Shown: one piece after another, positions 42,505-52,173 of the stretch
Position numbering within the stretch: the first letter of the stretch is position 1
Layout of the letters: each line of letters begins with the position of its first letter
Origin: Stenotrophomonas sp. 169
GTDB taxonomy: Bacteria > Pseudomonadota > Gammaproteobacteria > Xanthomonadales > Xanthomonadaceae
NCBI RefSeq assembly: GCF_014621775.1
Contig: NZ_CP061204.1
Coordinates: forward strand, 3,430,501 to 3,494,500
Direction: 5' to 3'
DNA: 64,000 nt
The notes under the pieces: model-generated
Seen by the model: the letters and a program-made list of their open reading frames with translations, nothing else
Told to the model about the DNA's origin: nothing
Database searches by the model: none
Program-made: the position numbers and the translations under genes

Positions 42505-44928
42505 GTGCGCAAAGCTCTCCGCCTGCTGCCTCTCCCCCTCGGCATCGCCTTGTGCCTGCCGGCATTTGCCGATGACAAGCCACCGAACTGGGGGCTTTGC
42601 CCTGCGTCCGACGCGCTGCCCGCCTTTGGCGACGCGCCGCCGGCGGACAAGGCTGCCTCCGAAACCCGTACCGAACAGCCCACCGACATCGAAGGTGACG
42701 AGCTGTCCGGCACCTCGACGGTGCCGCAGTACGAGGGCAACGTCGCGCTGAAGCGCGGCGACCAGTTCCTCGGCACCGACCACCTGAGCTTCGATACCGA
42801 AACCGGCAATTACGTCGCCGAAGGTAACGTGCGCTACCAGGATTCCTCGATCCGGATGGTCGCCAAGCGCGCCGAAGGCAACCAGGAAGCCGACACCCAC
42901 AAGATTTCTGACATCCAGTACCAACTGGTGTCACGCCGTGGCAACGGTGGCGCTGAATCGGTGGACCTGCAGGGTGCGGTCGGGCAGATGCATCGCTCCA
43001 CCTACACCACCTGCGATCCCTCCCAGCCCATCTGGAAGCTGTCGGCGCCGCAGATCGAAGTGGACAACGATGCGGGCTTCGGTACCGCGCGCAATGCCGT
43101 GCTGCGCATCGGCAAGGTGCCGGTGCTGTGGGCACCGTACTTCAAGTTCCCGATCGATGACCGTCGACAGACCGGCCTGCTGTACCCGGAGCTCGGCCTG
43201 TCCGGGCGCAACGGCTTCGATTATGCGCAGCCGATCTACTTCAACCTGGCGCCGAACTACGACGACACCCTGACCCCGCGCTACATGAGCAAGCGCGGCC
43301 TGATGGTGGACAACGAGTTCCGCTACCTCTACGAAGGTGGCCGCGGCGAGCTGCGGACGGCCTACCTGCCCAACGACAAGCTGCGCGACAAGGACCGGGG
43401 CCGGGTCGAGTATTCCGGTTACCACAACTTCAACGCCAACTGGCAGGCACGCGCCGGGCTGGCCTGGGTCAGCGACGAACGCTACCTGGAAGACTTCGCC
43501 AACAGGCTGCTGGGCGTGACCGCGTCCAACCTGCAGAGCCAGGCCGGCATCTACGGCACCGGTGAAAACTGGACCGCCGGCCTGATGGCCGACTACTGGC
43601 AGTTGACCGATTACACGCTGACCGAAGAGTCGCTGCCCTACAACCGGCAGCCGCGCCTGTTCGGTACCTGGGAGCAGCCGATCCTGCCATGGCTGGAAGT
43701 GGGTGTGTACGCCGAAGCCGTGCGCTTCGACCGCGATGACATCAACTACAAGTTCGGCCCGGAGCAGGAATACGAGCGCAACGGCCTGAGCAAGCAGTCG
43801 TTCGGCGGCTCGCGGTTGGACATCAAACCGTATGTCACCATGCCGATCAGCGGTGCGGCCTGGTATGTCACCCCCACCCTGGCATGGCGCTATACCGGCT
43901 ATGACCTGGAGCAGGGCCTGGCCGACCAGATCCGGGCCACCAACCTGGCCGATGCGGGCATCACCAACCCGACGCCGGATCAGCTGCGTGGCAACACCTC
44001 GCCGAACCGCAGCGTGCCGATCGCCAGCCTGGACGCGGGCATGTTCTTCGACCGCGAGACGACGATCGGCGACAAGCCGTACCTGCATACGCTGGAGCCG
44101 CGCCTGTTCTATCTGCGCACGCCCTACCGCGACCAGAGCGAGCTGCCGGTCTTCGATACCCGTGACTTCACCTTCAGCTGGGGCCAGTTGTTCCGCGATT
44201 CGCGCTATACCGGCGCCGACCGCCAGAACGATGCCAACCAGCTGACCATGGCCCTGAGCACGCGCTTCATCGACCAGACCAGCGGCCGCGAGCGCTTCTC
44301 GGCCAGCATCGGCCAGATCCTGTACTTCGACGATTCGCGCGTCACGCTGCCCAGCAGCCCCACGCCGGTGGAGCAGGGCAAGTCCGCATGGATCGCCGAC
44401 ACCAACTACATGATCAACGACCGCTGGAATCTGGGCGCCACCTACCAGTGGGATCCCAAGAACAAGCGCGAAGACCTGGCCAGCGTGCGTGCTCGCTACC
44501 TGATGTCCAACGACGGCATCGTCAACCTGACCTACCGTCATCGCATCAACCCGGATGGCAGCAACCTGCTCAAGCAGGGCGATCTGTCGTTCCTGTACCC
44601 GATCAATCCGCGCTGGAGCGTGGTGGGCCGGTATTACTATTCCATCGAAGACAGCAAGCCACTGGAAATCATCGGTGGCGTGCAGTGGGACAGCTGCTGC
44701 CTGGCCGTGCGTGCACTGGCCCGTCGCTACGTCCGCAATCGCGAAGGCGAACTCAATACCTCCTTCCAGCTCGAGTTCGTGCTGAAGGGCCTGAGCTCGC
44801 TGGGCCAGAACACGGACCGCACCTTGCGCCGTGCTATCCTCGGCTATAACCGCGACGACCTCTATCTCGTGCCCCCCAGCACCACCGGCGCGACCCGCGA
44901 CGACTACGATCCGAATCTGATCCCATGA
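42505..44928 (+). CDS. lptD: LPS-assembly outer membrane protein LptD
   Basis: Outer-membrane beta-barrel that inserts lipopolysaccharide, working with LptE. The GTG at 42505 gives a clean signal peptide (VRKALRLLPLPLGIALCLPA, cut after FA). An ATG at 42433 would add 24 residues ahead of it and is the alternative. The periplasmic jellyroll (OstA) domain includes VPQYEGNVALKRGDQFLGTD and YVAEGNVRYQDSSIRM. The barrel domain runs from about residue 230 to the end. Cysteine pairs occur near the N-terminus (WGLCPA, TTCDPS) and in a CC near the C-terminus (WDSCCLAV), as needed for the disulfide switch. Ends four bases into surA. Confidence 0.95.
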   Translation: MRKALRLLPLPLGIALCLPAFADDKPPNWGLCPASDALPAFGDAPPADKAASETRTEQPTDIEGDELSGTSTVPQYEGNVALKRGDQFLGTDHLSFDTETGNYVAEGNVRYQDSSIRMVAKRAEGNQEADTHKISDIQYQLVSRRGNGGAESVDLQGAVGQMHRSTYTTCDPSQPIWKLSAPQIEVDNDAGFGTARNAVLRIGKVPVLWAPYFKFPIDDRRQTGLLYPELGLSGRNGFDYAQPIYFNLAPNYDDTLTPRYMSKRGLMVDNEFRYLYEGGRGELRTAYLPNDKLRDKDRGRVEYSGYHNFNANWQARAGLAWVSDERYLEDFANRLLGVTASNLQSQAGIYGTGENWTAGLMADYWQLTDYTLTEESLPYNRQPRLFGTWEQPILPWLEVGVYAEAVRFDRDDINYKFGPEQEYERNGLSKQSFGGSRLDIKPYVTMPISGAAWYVTPTLAWRYTGYDLEQGLADQIRATNLADAGITNPTPDQLRGNTSPNRSVPIASLDAGMFFDRETTIGDKPYLHTLEPRLFYLRTPYRDQSELPVFDTRDFTFSWGQLFRDSRYTGADRQNDANQLTMALSTRFIDQTSGRERFSASIGQILYFDDSRVTLPSSPTPVEQGKSAWIADTNYMINDRWNLGATYQWDPKNKREDLASVRARYLMSNDGIVNLTYRHRINPDGSNLLKQGDLSFLYPINPRWSVVGRYYYSIEDSKPLEIIGGVQWDSCCLAVRALARRYVRNREGELNTSFQLEFVLKGLSSLGQNTDRTLRRAILGYNRDDLYLVPPSTTGATRDDYDPNLIP

Positions 44929-46271
44929 CCAAAACCCTTCCCGTCCTACTCGCCTCCCTGCTGGCGGTGTCCACTGCGTCCGTGCCTTTCCAGGTACTGG
45001 CCCAGCAGACCCAGGCACTGGATCGCATCGCCGCCGTCGTCGATGAAGACGTCATCCTGCAGAGCGAACTGGACCGCGCACTGGCCAACATCAAGACCCA
45101 GTACGCCGGTCGCGAGAACCAGCTGCCGCCGGACGATGTGCTGAGCCGGCAGGTGCTGGAGCGGCTGGTGCTGGTCAAGCTGCAGGTGACGCGCGCTGAG
45201 GGCAGCGGCATCCGGGTATCGGACCAGGAACTCAACCAGGCCGTCGACTCGATCGCCCAGCAGAACGGTGGCACGGTCGAGCAGCTGCGCTCGCGCCTGG
45301 CTGCTGACAACATCGATTACGACGAGTTCCGCCGTTCGGTGCGTGACGAGATCATCGTCCAGCGCCTGCGCCAGAGCTATGCCCAGAGCCGCATCAGCGT
45401 CAGCGAAGGCGAAGTGGACGCAGCGCTCAAGCAGCAGGCCGTGGCCGGTACCCAGTACCACCTGGCGCACATCCTCATCGCGACCCCGGACGGTGCCGAT
45501 GCCAACCAGATCGCCACCGGCCAGCAGAAGGCCGACGGCGTGAAGTCGTTGCTCGACAAGGGTGAGCTGGACTTCAACGCGGCGGCCGTCCGGTATTCGG
45601 ACAGCCCCAATGCGCTGGAGGGCGGCGACCTCGGCTGGCGCTCGATGGACGAAATTCCGCAGGCCTTCCTGCAGGTGATGCAGGGCATGAAGGCCGGCGA
45701 CGTGGTCGGCCCCCTGCGCGGCCCGAGCGGCTTCCAGCTGCTGAAGCTGGTGGAAGTGCGTGATGCCAACGCTGGCGGCGCTACCGGCCAGACCGTGACC
45801 GAATATCAGGCGCGTCACATCCTGGTGCGGGTGACCGATCAGCAGAACGATGCCGCCGCCAAGGCGAAGATCGATACGCTGCGCGCGCGCATCGTCGGCG
45901 GTGCCGATTTCCAGGCCGTGGCACGGGAAGCGTCCGAGGACAACAACAGCCGCGGCCAGGGCGGTGACCTGGGCTGGTTCCCGGTCGATGCCTTCGGCCC
46001 GGACTTCGGCCGCCAGGTCGAAGGCGTGGCCGACGGTGGCATCAGTGCGGCATTCCGCACCGACGCCGGCTGGCACATCGTGCAGCGCGTCGGCACCCGG
46101 CAGACCGACGTCGGCGTTGACAACCAGCGTGCGCAGATCCGCGAAACCATTGGCCGCCGCAAGCTGGAAGAAGAGTACAACCGCTTCCTGTCCGAGCTGC
46201 GTGGCGAAGCCTACGTGAGCTTCCGCAGTGGCGACCGGGCGGAAAGCACCGCCACGCCGCCCCAGTCCTGA
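44925..46271 (+). CDS. surA: Periplasmic chaperone and peptidyl-prolyl isomerase SurA
   Basis: A 448-residue periplasmic chaperone for outer-membrane proteins. Signal peptide VLLASLLAVSTASVPFQVLA. The N-terminal chaperone helix opens with DRIAAVVDEDVILQSELDRA. Two parvulin domains follow, the first with YHLAHILIATPDG and YSDSPNALEGGDLGW, the second with YQARHILVRVTDQ and GQGGDLGWFPVDAFGPDF. Its gene overlaps lptD, whose product it helps fold. Confidence 0.95.
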   Translation: MTKTLPVLLASLLAVSTASVPFQVLAQQTQALDRIAAVVDEDVILQSELDRALANIKTQYAGRENQLPPDDVLSRQVLERLVLVKLQVTRAEGSGIRVSDQELNQAVDSIAQQNGGTVEQLRSRLAADNIDYDEFRRSVRDEIIVQRLRQSYAQSRISVSEGEVDAALKQQAVAGTQYHLAHILIATPDGADANQIATGQQKADGVKSLLDKGELDFNAAAVRYSDSPNALEGGDLGWRSMDEIPQAFLQVMQGMKAGDVVGPLRGPSGFQLLKLVEVRDANAGGATGQTVTEYQARHILVRVTDQQNDAAAKAKIDTLRARIVGGADFQAVAREASEDNNSRGQGGDLGWFPVDAFGPDFGRQVEGVADGGISAAFRTDAGWHIVQRVGTRQTDVGVDNQRAQIRETIGRRKLEEEYNRFLSELRGEAYVSFRSGDRAESTATPPQS

Positions 46272-46274
46272 GCC

Positions 46275-47255
46275 ATGCTCCCCGAGCTCGCTCTGGTACC
46301 GGGCGAGCCCGCCGGGATCGGGCCGGAGCTCTGCATCCGTCTGATCCAGCAGCCGCGCACTGATTGCCGGCTGCTGGCGTTTGCCGACCCCGTCACCCTG
46401 CGTGCCGCGGCAACCGCCCTGTCCCTTCCGCTGCAGCTGCTGCCTGAAGAGGCGCACGCCTGCCGGCCCGGTGACCTGCGACTTCGCGCGATCCCCAACG
46501 CCACGACCAGTCAGTTCGGCATGGCCGACCCCCGCAATGCATCGGCGGTGATCGACGCCCTGCTGGGCGCGGGCCAGGCCTGCCTTGACGGCAGCCTGGA
46601 GGGCGTAGTGACCGGCCCGGTGCACAAGGCCGTGATCAACGAGGGCGGTATCGCCTACAGCGGCACGACCGAACTGCTGGCCGACCAGGCCGGCGTACGC
46701 GTGGTGATGATGCTGGCCAACCCCATCGTCCGGGTGGCCCTTGCCACGACCCACCTGCCCCTGCGCGCGGTCGCCGATGCGATCACCGCCGACACCCTCG
46801 AACATGCCCTGCGCACGCTGCACGCTGCCTTGCGGCGCGAGTTCGGCATCGCACGGCCGCGCATTGCCGTGCTGGGGCTGAACCCGCATGCGGGCGAAGA
46901 CGGGCATCTGGGCCGGGAAGAGCTGGACCTGATGATTCCGCTGCTGCAGCGCCTGCGCGGCGAAGGCATGGAACTGATCGGACCGCTGCCGGCAGACACG
47001 GCCTTCCTTCCGGCCAAGCTGGCCGGGTTCGACAGCGTCCTGGCGATGTATCACGACCAGGGGCTGCCGGTGCTCAAATATTCCGGGTTCGAGCAGGCCG
47101 TGAACCTGACCCTTGGACTGCCCTACCCCCGTGTCGCGGTCGACCATGGCACGGCGCTGGACCTGGCCGGTCGCGGCATCGCCGACCCCTCCAGCCTGCA
47201 GGCGGCCACCACCCTGTGTGCGCAGCTCGCCCGGCAACGTAGACTTACGACATGA
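46275..47255 (+). CDS. pdxA: 4-hydroxythreonine-4-phosphate dehydrogenase
   Basis: A 326-residue PdxA, an NAD-dependent enzyme of pyridoxal phosphate synthesis. Opening ELALVPGEPAGIGPELCIRL, the substrate region VTGPVHKAVINEGGIAYSGT, metal ligands in LGLNPHAGEDGHLGREE, and YHDQGLPVLKYSGFEQAVN are all typical. Starts three bases after surA and overlaps rsmA. Confidence 0.95.
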   Translation: MLPELALVPGEPAGIGPELCIRLIQQPRTDCRLLAFADPVTLRAAATALSLPLQLLPEEAHACRPGDLRLRAIPNATTSQFGMADPRNASAVIDALLGAGQACLDGSLEGVVTGPVHKAVINEGGIAYSGTTELLADQAGVRVVMMLANPIVRVALATTHLPLRAVADAITADTLEHALRTLHAALRREFGIARPRIAVLGLNPHAGEDGHLGREELDLMIPLLQRLRGEGMELIGPLPADTAFLPAKLAGFDSVLAMYHDQGLPVLKYSGFEQAVNLTLGLPYPRVAVDHGTALDLAGRGIADPSSLQAATTLCAQLARQRRLTT

Positions 47256-48064
47256 ATCCGCATTCCCCCACTGGCCCGGCGTTCACCGCCCCGGCCAAGA
47301 AGCAGCTTGGCCAGCACTTCCTGGCCGACCGTCACTACATCGACAGCATCGTGCGCGCGGTCAATCCCAAGGACGGCGATCGTCTGGTGGAGATCGGGCC
47401 CGGCCAGGGTGCGATCACCCTGCCGCTGCTGCGCCAGCATCCAAAGCTGACCGTCATCGAGTTCGACCGCGATCTGATCGCACCGCTCACCGCCGCCGCC
47501 GAACCGCTGGGCGAGTTGACCATCATCCAGAGCGACGTGCTGCGGGTGGACTTCACCGCGCTCGCGCAGGCCGAGGGGGGCAGTGGGCAGATCCGCCTGG
47601 TGGGCAACCTGCCGTACAACATTTCCTCGCCGATCCTGTTCCATGCGCTGGACCATGCCGGCGTGGTGCGCGACATGCACTTCATGCTGCAGAAGGAAGT
47701 GGTCGACCGCATGGCCGCCGGCCCGGGCAGCAAGGTGTTCGGGCGCTTGAGCGTGATGCTGCAGGCGTACTGCGAAGTCACCTCGCTGTTCGACGTGCCG
47801 CCGGGCGCGTTCCGCCCGCCACCGAAGGTGGACTCGGCCGTGGTGCGGCTGGTGCCGCGTGATCCGGCGACGATCGGCATCAAAGACCGCAAGCGCTTCG
47901 CCGAGGTGGTCAAGGCCGCGTTCGGCCAGCGCCGCAAGACGCTGCGCAACGCCCTCAACAATGTGGTCACGGCCGAGCAGTTCATTGCGGCCGGAGTTCG
48001 CCCCGATGCCCGCGCCGAACAGCTGGAGGTGGCGGAATTCGTCGCCTTGGCCAATGCAAGCTGA
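47252..48064 (+). CDS. rsmA: 16S rRNA dimethyladenosine transferase
   Basis: A 270-residue KsgA/RsmA that dimethylates two adenosines near the 3' end of 16S r[23 protein letters not shown] opening, SAM motif [16 protein letters not shown], catalytic [15 protein letters not shown], and [19 protein letters not shown] overlaps the pdxA stop by four bases. Confidence 0.96.
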   Translation: MNPHSPTGPAFTAPAKKQLGQHFLADRHYIDSIVRAVNPKDGDRLVEIGPGQGAITLPLLRQHPKLTVIEFDRDLIAPLTAAAEPLGELTIIQSDVLRVDFTALAQAEGGSGQIRLVGNLPYNISSPILFHALDHAGVVRDMHFMLQKEVVDRMAAGPGSKVFGRLSVMLQAYCEVTSLFDVPPGAFRPPPKVDSAVVRLVPRDPATIGIKDRKRFAEVVKAAFGQRRKTLRNALNNVVTAEQFIAAGVRPDARAEQLEVAEFVALANAS

Positions 48065-48077
48065 TTACACTGCCACG

Positions 48078-48458
48078 ATGCACGACGAACCCTATGCAAT
48101 GGACGTGGAAGTGGCCCCCCGCTTCCTCGATGACCAGTCCGCCCCCGAAGATGGACGCTTCGCGTTCGCCTATACCATCCGCATCCACAATCGCGGCGGC
48201 ATCGCCGTGCGCCTGGTGGCACGCCACTGGCGCATCACCGATGCCAACGGCCACGTCGAACACGTGGACGGCGATGGCGTGGTCGGTGAGCAGCCCCGGC
48301 TGCGGCCGGGTGAAGACTTCCGTTACACCTCCGGTGTCATGCTCGGTACGGAGCACGGCACGATGCAGGGGCACTACGACATGGTGGCCGACGATGGCAC
48401 CGAGTTCGCCGCCGACATCGCGCCCTTCGTATTGACCATTCCCCGAACCCTGCACTGA
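48078..48458 (+). CDS. apaG: Co2+/Mg2+ efflux protein ApaG
   Basis: A 126-residue beta-sandwich protein. [40 protein letters not shown] and [18 protein letters not shown] are diagnostic. Usually annotated as affecting Co/Mg resistance; biochemical function is unclear. Lies between rsmA and apaH in the conserved operon. Confidence 0.95.
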   Translation: MHDEPYAMDVEVAPRFLDDQSAPEDGRFAFAYTIRIHNRGGIAVRLVARHWRITDANGHVEHVDGDGVVGEQPRLRPGEDFRYTSGVMLGTEHGTMQGHYDMVADDGTEFAADIAPFVLTIPRTLH

Positions 48459-48473
48459 CACGGAGGCCAGGCC

Positions 48474-49505
48474 ATGAGTGTGTGGGCTATCGGCGACCTG
48501 CAGGGTTGCTACGACGTCACCCAGCGACTGCTGGAAAAGATCAACTTCGATCCATCACAGGACACCCTGTGGTTCGCCGGTGACCTGGTGAACCGGGGCG
48601 GCCAGTCACTGGAAACGCTGCGCCTGGTGCATTCCCTGCGCGAACACAGCGTCGTGGTGCTGGGCAACCACGACCTGTCGCTGCTGGCCGTTGGCGCGCG
48701 TTCCGAAGAGGAGCAGCGCAAGGTCAACCCGGACCTGCTGCGCGTGGTCACCGCCGAAGACCGCGACGTGCTGCTGGAATGGCTGCGCATGCAGAAACTG
48801 GTGCATACCGACCGCGAGCTGGGCTGGATGATGGTGCACGCTGGCCTCGCGCCGAAGTGGACCACGCAGATGGCGGAAAAGCATGCGCGCGAGGTGGAGC
48901 AGCAGCTGCACGGCAACGGCTATCGCAAACTGCTGCGCAACATGTATGGCGACAAGCCGATCTGGGCACCCAACCTGGCCGGCTATGATCGCTCCCGCGC
49001 GATCATCAACTTCTTTACCCGCATGCGGTACTGCACGCCGCGGGCACGCATCGGCATCGAAGACAAAGGCACGCCCGGCACCCAGGAGCAGGGGCTGTAC
49101 CCCTGGTTCGAAGTACCCGGACGGGTGGAGCGCGACCTCAAGGTCGTCTGTGGCCACTGGTCCGCGTTGGGCCTGACCATCACCCAAGGCGTGCACGCCA
49201 TCGATACCGGCGCGGTCTGGGGCGGCAAGTTGACCGCACTCCAGCTGGATACCGATGAACTGCGCGTGGTGCAGGTGCCGGGCCGCGACGTGCCCGCGCC
49301 CGTAGCCGGCGCACGGCCACCGCGTGCGCCCAAGCCCAAGCCGAGGCCGCCGTTGCAGGCACGTCAGGAGCCGGAGGAAGGCGAAGCTGCCGCGCAAGGG
49401 CAGCCGGTGGCCGGTGAGACCCGCACGCGGGGACCCCGCCGGCGTCGCGGTCGCGGCCGCGGCAATGGCGGCGGTGGCGCCGCCAGCCCTCCTCCGTCGG
49501 AATAA
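48474..49505 (+). CDS. apaH: Bis(5'-nucleosyl)-tetraphosphatase (symmetrical) with basic tail
   Basis: Ap4A hydrolase, also known to remove Np4 caps from RNA. Metallophosphatase motifs are AIGDLQGCYD, WFAGDLVNRGGQSLETL and VLGNHDLSLL; the rest of the catalytic domain continues through GHWSALGL. At 343 residues it exceeds the usual length (about 280). The extra 60 or so residues are a disordered Pro/Arg/Gly tail (RPPRAPKPKPRPPLQ, then RGPRRRRGRGRGNGGGG). Start ATG preceded by GGAGG. A terminator hairpin follows at once. Confidence 0.94.
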   Translation: MSVWAIGDLQGCYDVTQRLLEKINFDPSQDTLWFAGDLVNRGGQSLETLRLVHSLREHSVVVLGNHDLSLLAVGARSEEEQRKVNPDLLRVVTAEDRDVLLEWLRMQKLVHTDRELGWMMVHAGLAPKWTTQMAEKHAREVEQQLHGNGYRKLLRNMYGDKPIWAPNLAGYDRSRAIINFFTRMRYCTPRARIGIEDKGTPGTQEQGLYPWFEVPGRVERDLKVVCGHWSALGLTITQGVHAIDTGAVWGGKLTALQLDTDELRVVQVPGRDVPAPVAGARPPRAPKPKPRPPLQARQEPEEGEAAAQGQPVAGETRTRGPRRRRGRGRGNGGGGAASPPPSE

Positions 49506-49514
49506 TCGCACTTG

Positions 49515-49548
49515 CAACAACGCCGCCTTTCGGCGGCGTTGTTGTTTC
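49515..49548. terminator. Terminator hairpin after apaH
   Basis: CAACAACGCCGCC pairs perfectly with GGCGGCGTTGTTG around TTTC, followed by TTTC. Ends the lptD-apaH operon; lies 26 bases from the convergent peptidase stop. Confidence 0.85.
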
Positions 49549-49569
49549 AGTCAGTGCCCCAGCAAGGGA

Positions 49570-51672
49570 TCATTTGCCGCCCAGTCGCTCCCACAGGAAG
49601 CTGTAAGCCAGCGCCTGCATGTGCGCGGCCTGCGCGTTGTTCGCTGCGCCGCCATGACCGCCTTCGATGTTCTCGTAGTAGGTCACGTCCTTGCCCGCAT
49701 CGATCATCTTCGCCGCCATCTTGCGCGCGTGGCCCGGATGCACGCGGTCATCGCGCGTGGAGGTGGTGAACAACACCGGCGGGTACGTCTTCTTCGCATC
49801 GAACAGGTGATACGGCGAGAACGTCTTGATGTACTCCCAGTCGGCCGTGTCCGGATTGCCGTATTCGGCCATCCACGAGGCGCCCGCCAGCAGGTGGCTG
49901 TAGCGCTTCATGTCCAGCAGCGGCACCTGCACCACCACCGCACCGAACAGCTCCGGGTACTGGGTCAGCATGTTGCCGGTCAGCAGACCGCCGTTGCTGC
50001 CACCCTGCACGCCCAGGTGCGGTGCCGACGTGATCTTGCGGCTGACCAGGTCCTGCGCCACCGCGGCCATGTCTTCGTACGCCTTGTGACGGTTCTGCTT
50101 CAGCGCTGCCTGATGCCAGCGCGGACCGTACTCACCGCCACCACGGATGTTGGCGACCACGTACACGCCGCCCTTTTCCAGCCACGCCCGCCCCATGCCA
50201 CCGGAGTAGTTCGGGGTCAGCGAGATCTCGAAACCGCCGTAGCCGTACAGCAGGGTCGGATTCGAGCCGTCGAGCTTCATGTCCTTGGCGTGCACCACGA
50301 AGTACGGCACGCGGGTGCCGTCCTTGCTGGTGGCGAAGTGCTGTTCGATCACCTTGCCTTCGGCATTGAAGAAGGCCGGCATCGTCTTCAGGACCTCCGG
50401 CTTCCGACCGATCTCGGCCAGCGCCAGCGTGGTCGGTGTCAGGTAGTCGGTGGCGGTCACCCACACCGCATCGCTGTCGTTGCTGTCCACTGCGCCGACG
50501 CCCAGCGTGCCGAAGGTCGGCGCGCCGACGAACGGGCTGGTCTTCCAGCCACCGGTGCCCGGCGTCAGCACGCTCAGGCGGTTCTTGACGTCGTCCAGCA
50601 CGTTCAGCACCACGTGGTTCTTCGTCCACACCGCACCGGCCAGCGAGGTGGTGTCGGTCGGCGCGAACAGCACGTCGAAGTCACGCTTGCCTGCCAGGAA
50701 GCCATCCAGGCGGGTGGCCAGCAGCGAGCCCGCCGCATAGGTCCTGCCCCCCACCGTCCACGGCTCACGCAGCTCCAAGCTGAGCCACTGCTTGTGCAGA
50801 CCCTTTTCAGCCGAGTTCGGGGCATCGATCTTGGTCAGTGTGCCATCGTCGCCCCGCAGGTACAGTTCGTTGTTGTAGAAGGCCAGTGTGCGGCTGACCA
50901 GATTGCGCTCGAAGCCGGGCGTATCGTCATGGAGGGCCGCGATGTACATGTCATCCGGCTTGCCCTCGTACACCACCTGCGCAGCGGACAGCGGCGTACC
51001 GCGCTTCCACAACTTCGCCACGCGCGGATAGCCGGAGCTAGTCATCGAACCATCGCCGAAATCGGTGTAGACGAACACGTTGTCGCGGTCGATCCAGCCC
51101 AGCCCGCCCTTGGATTCCGGGCGGAAGAAGCCGTCCTTGATCCAGCTGCGGTTGCCCAGGTCGAACTCGCGGGTGACATCGGCATCGGCACCGCCGCGCG
51201 ACAGCGCGATCAGGCAGCGGTTGTACTCAGGACGCAGGCATTCGACGCCATGCCACACCCAGTTTTCGCCCTCGGCCTTGTTCAGCGCGTCCAGGTCGAG
51301 CACGGTTTCCCACTTCGGCGACGCCTTGCGGTACTCGGCCAGGGTAGTACGGCGCCACAGGCCGCGTTCGTGCTGGGCGTCCTTCCAGAAGTTGTAGTAG
51401 TACTCGCCGATCTTTTCCACGCCGGGGATCTTGGCGTCCGAATCGAGCACTTCGCGGATGCTGGCTTCCATCTGCCGGAAGGCCGGGGTCTGCGCAAGGC
51501 GCCCTTCGGATTTCGCGTTCTGTTCCTTCACCCAGGCCAGCGGCTTGTCGCCGGCGACGTCTTCCAGCCAGGCGTAGCGGTCGTCGGAAGCCGGTTCAGC
51601 GGCCATGGCGGTCCCCGCCGAGGCGGTGGTCATCATGCCGGCCAGCAGGCAGGCGGAAGCGAGTCGTGACAT
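49570..51672 (-). CDS. Exported prolyl oligopeptidase family serine peptidase (S9A)
   Basis: A 700-residue periplasmic or secreted prolyl oligopeptidase. Signal peptide LASACLLAGMMTTASAGTAM. The N-terminal beta-propeller begins with DRYAWLEDVAGDKPLAWVKE. The C-terminal hydrolase has YGYGGFEISLTPNYS, the nucleophile in VQGGSNGGLLTGNML, the Asp in STRDDRVHPGHA and the His in IEGGHGGAANN. It cleaves after proline in oligopeptides. Convergent with apaH. Confidence 0.93.
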   Translation of the reverse strand: MSRLASACLLAGMMTTASAGTAMAAEPASDDRYAWLEDVAGDKPLAWVKEQNAKSEGRLAQTPAFRQMEASIREVLDSDAKIPGVEKIGEYYYNFWKDAQHERGLWRRTTLAEYRKASPKWETVLDLDALNKAEGENWVWHGVECLRPEYNRCLIALSRGGADADVTREFDLGNRSWIKDGFFRPESKGGLGWIDRDNVFVYTDFGDGSMTSSGYPRVAKLWKRGTPLSAAQVVYEGKPDDMYIAALHDDTPGFERNLVSRTLAFYNNELYLRGDDGTLTKIDAPNSAEKGLHKQWLSLELREPWTVGGRTYAAGSLLATRLDGFLAGKRDFDVLFAPTDTTSLAGAVWTKNHVVLNVLDDVKNRLSVLTPGTGGWKTSPFVGAPTFGTLGVGAVDSNDSDAVWVTATDYLTPTTLALAEIGRKPEVLKTMPAFFNAEGKVIEQHFATSKDGTRVPYFVVHAKDMKLDGSNPTLLYGYGGFEISLTPNYSGGMGRAWLEKGGVYVVANIRGGGEYGPRWHQAALKQNRHKAYEDMAAVAQDLVSRKITSAPHLGVQGGSNGGLLTGNMLTQYPELFGAVVVQVPLLDMKRYSHLLAGASWMAEYGNPDTADWEYIKTFSPYHLFDAKKTYPPVLFTTSTRDDRVHPGHARKMAAKMIDAGKDVTYYENIEGGHGGAANNAQAAHMQALAYSFLWERLGGK

Positions 51673-51741
51673 TGCGGTTCCAGGCAGTCATAAGCTGCAG
51701 AACGCTAGCACAGCGTCGCGCCACCGCTCCTGTGTCGAAGG

Positions 51742-52023
51742 TCAGGCCACCCGCGGCTGGCGGTGGCCACGTCGCCGGGCCTGCGGGCGATGGCGCGACG
51801 TCCAACGGGGCAGCGGGAAGCGCAGCAGGGCCCACCACGCGGTCAGCGGCATGGCCAGCAGCCAGAGCGGCAGCCAACCCAGCCACGCGCTGCTGCCGCG
51901 CGCTGCGGGCCAGACGACCACCAGCGCCAGACCGGCCAGGGCCACATGCCTGACGCAGCGCAGCAGGCGGGGATCGACCGCTTCGGCCTTCCGGCGGGGG
52001 GGAGCGGGATTCATCTTCGACAT
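51742..52023 (-). CDS. Small two-helix membrane protein
   Basis: About 93 residues from MSKMNPAPPRRKAEAVD. A basic N-terminus is followed by two hydrophobic helices (HVALAGLALVVVWPAARG and WLGWLPLWLLAMPLTAWWAL) and a very basic tail (RHRPQARRRGHRQPR). No family recognised. Codon usage is typical of the genome. A start five codons upstream is also possible. Confidence 0.6.
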   Translation of the reverse strand: MSKMNPAPPRRKAEAVDPRLLRCVRHVALAGLALVVVWPAARGSSAWLGWLPLWLLAMPLTAWWALLRFPLPRWTSRHRPQARRRGHRQPRVA

Positions 52024-52173
52024 GGCGTTCTCCGGCATAGGGGGGTGTCCAGGCGCCGACTGTGCCCGTGTCGTTTCTCACTGGCTGCGACATCCATCGG
52101 TCAGACACCATTGACGAATCCCTCGCGCGCATTCGACCATGCTTGCGCAAGCCCTCCTGGAGCCCGCTGCCTC

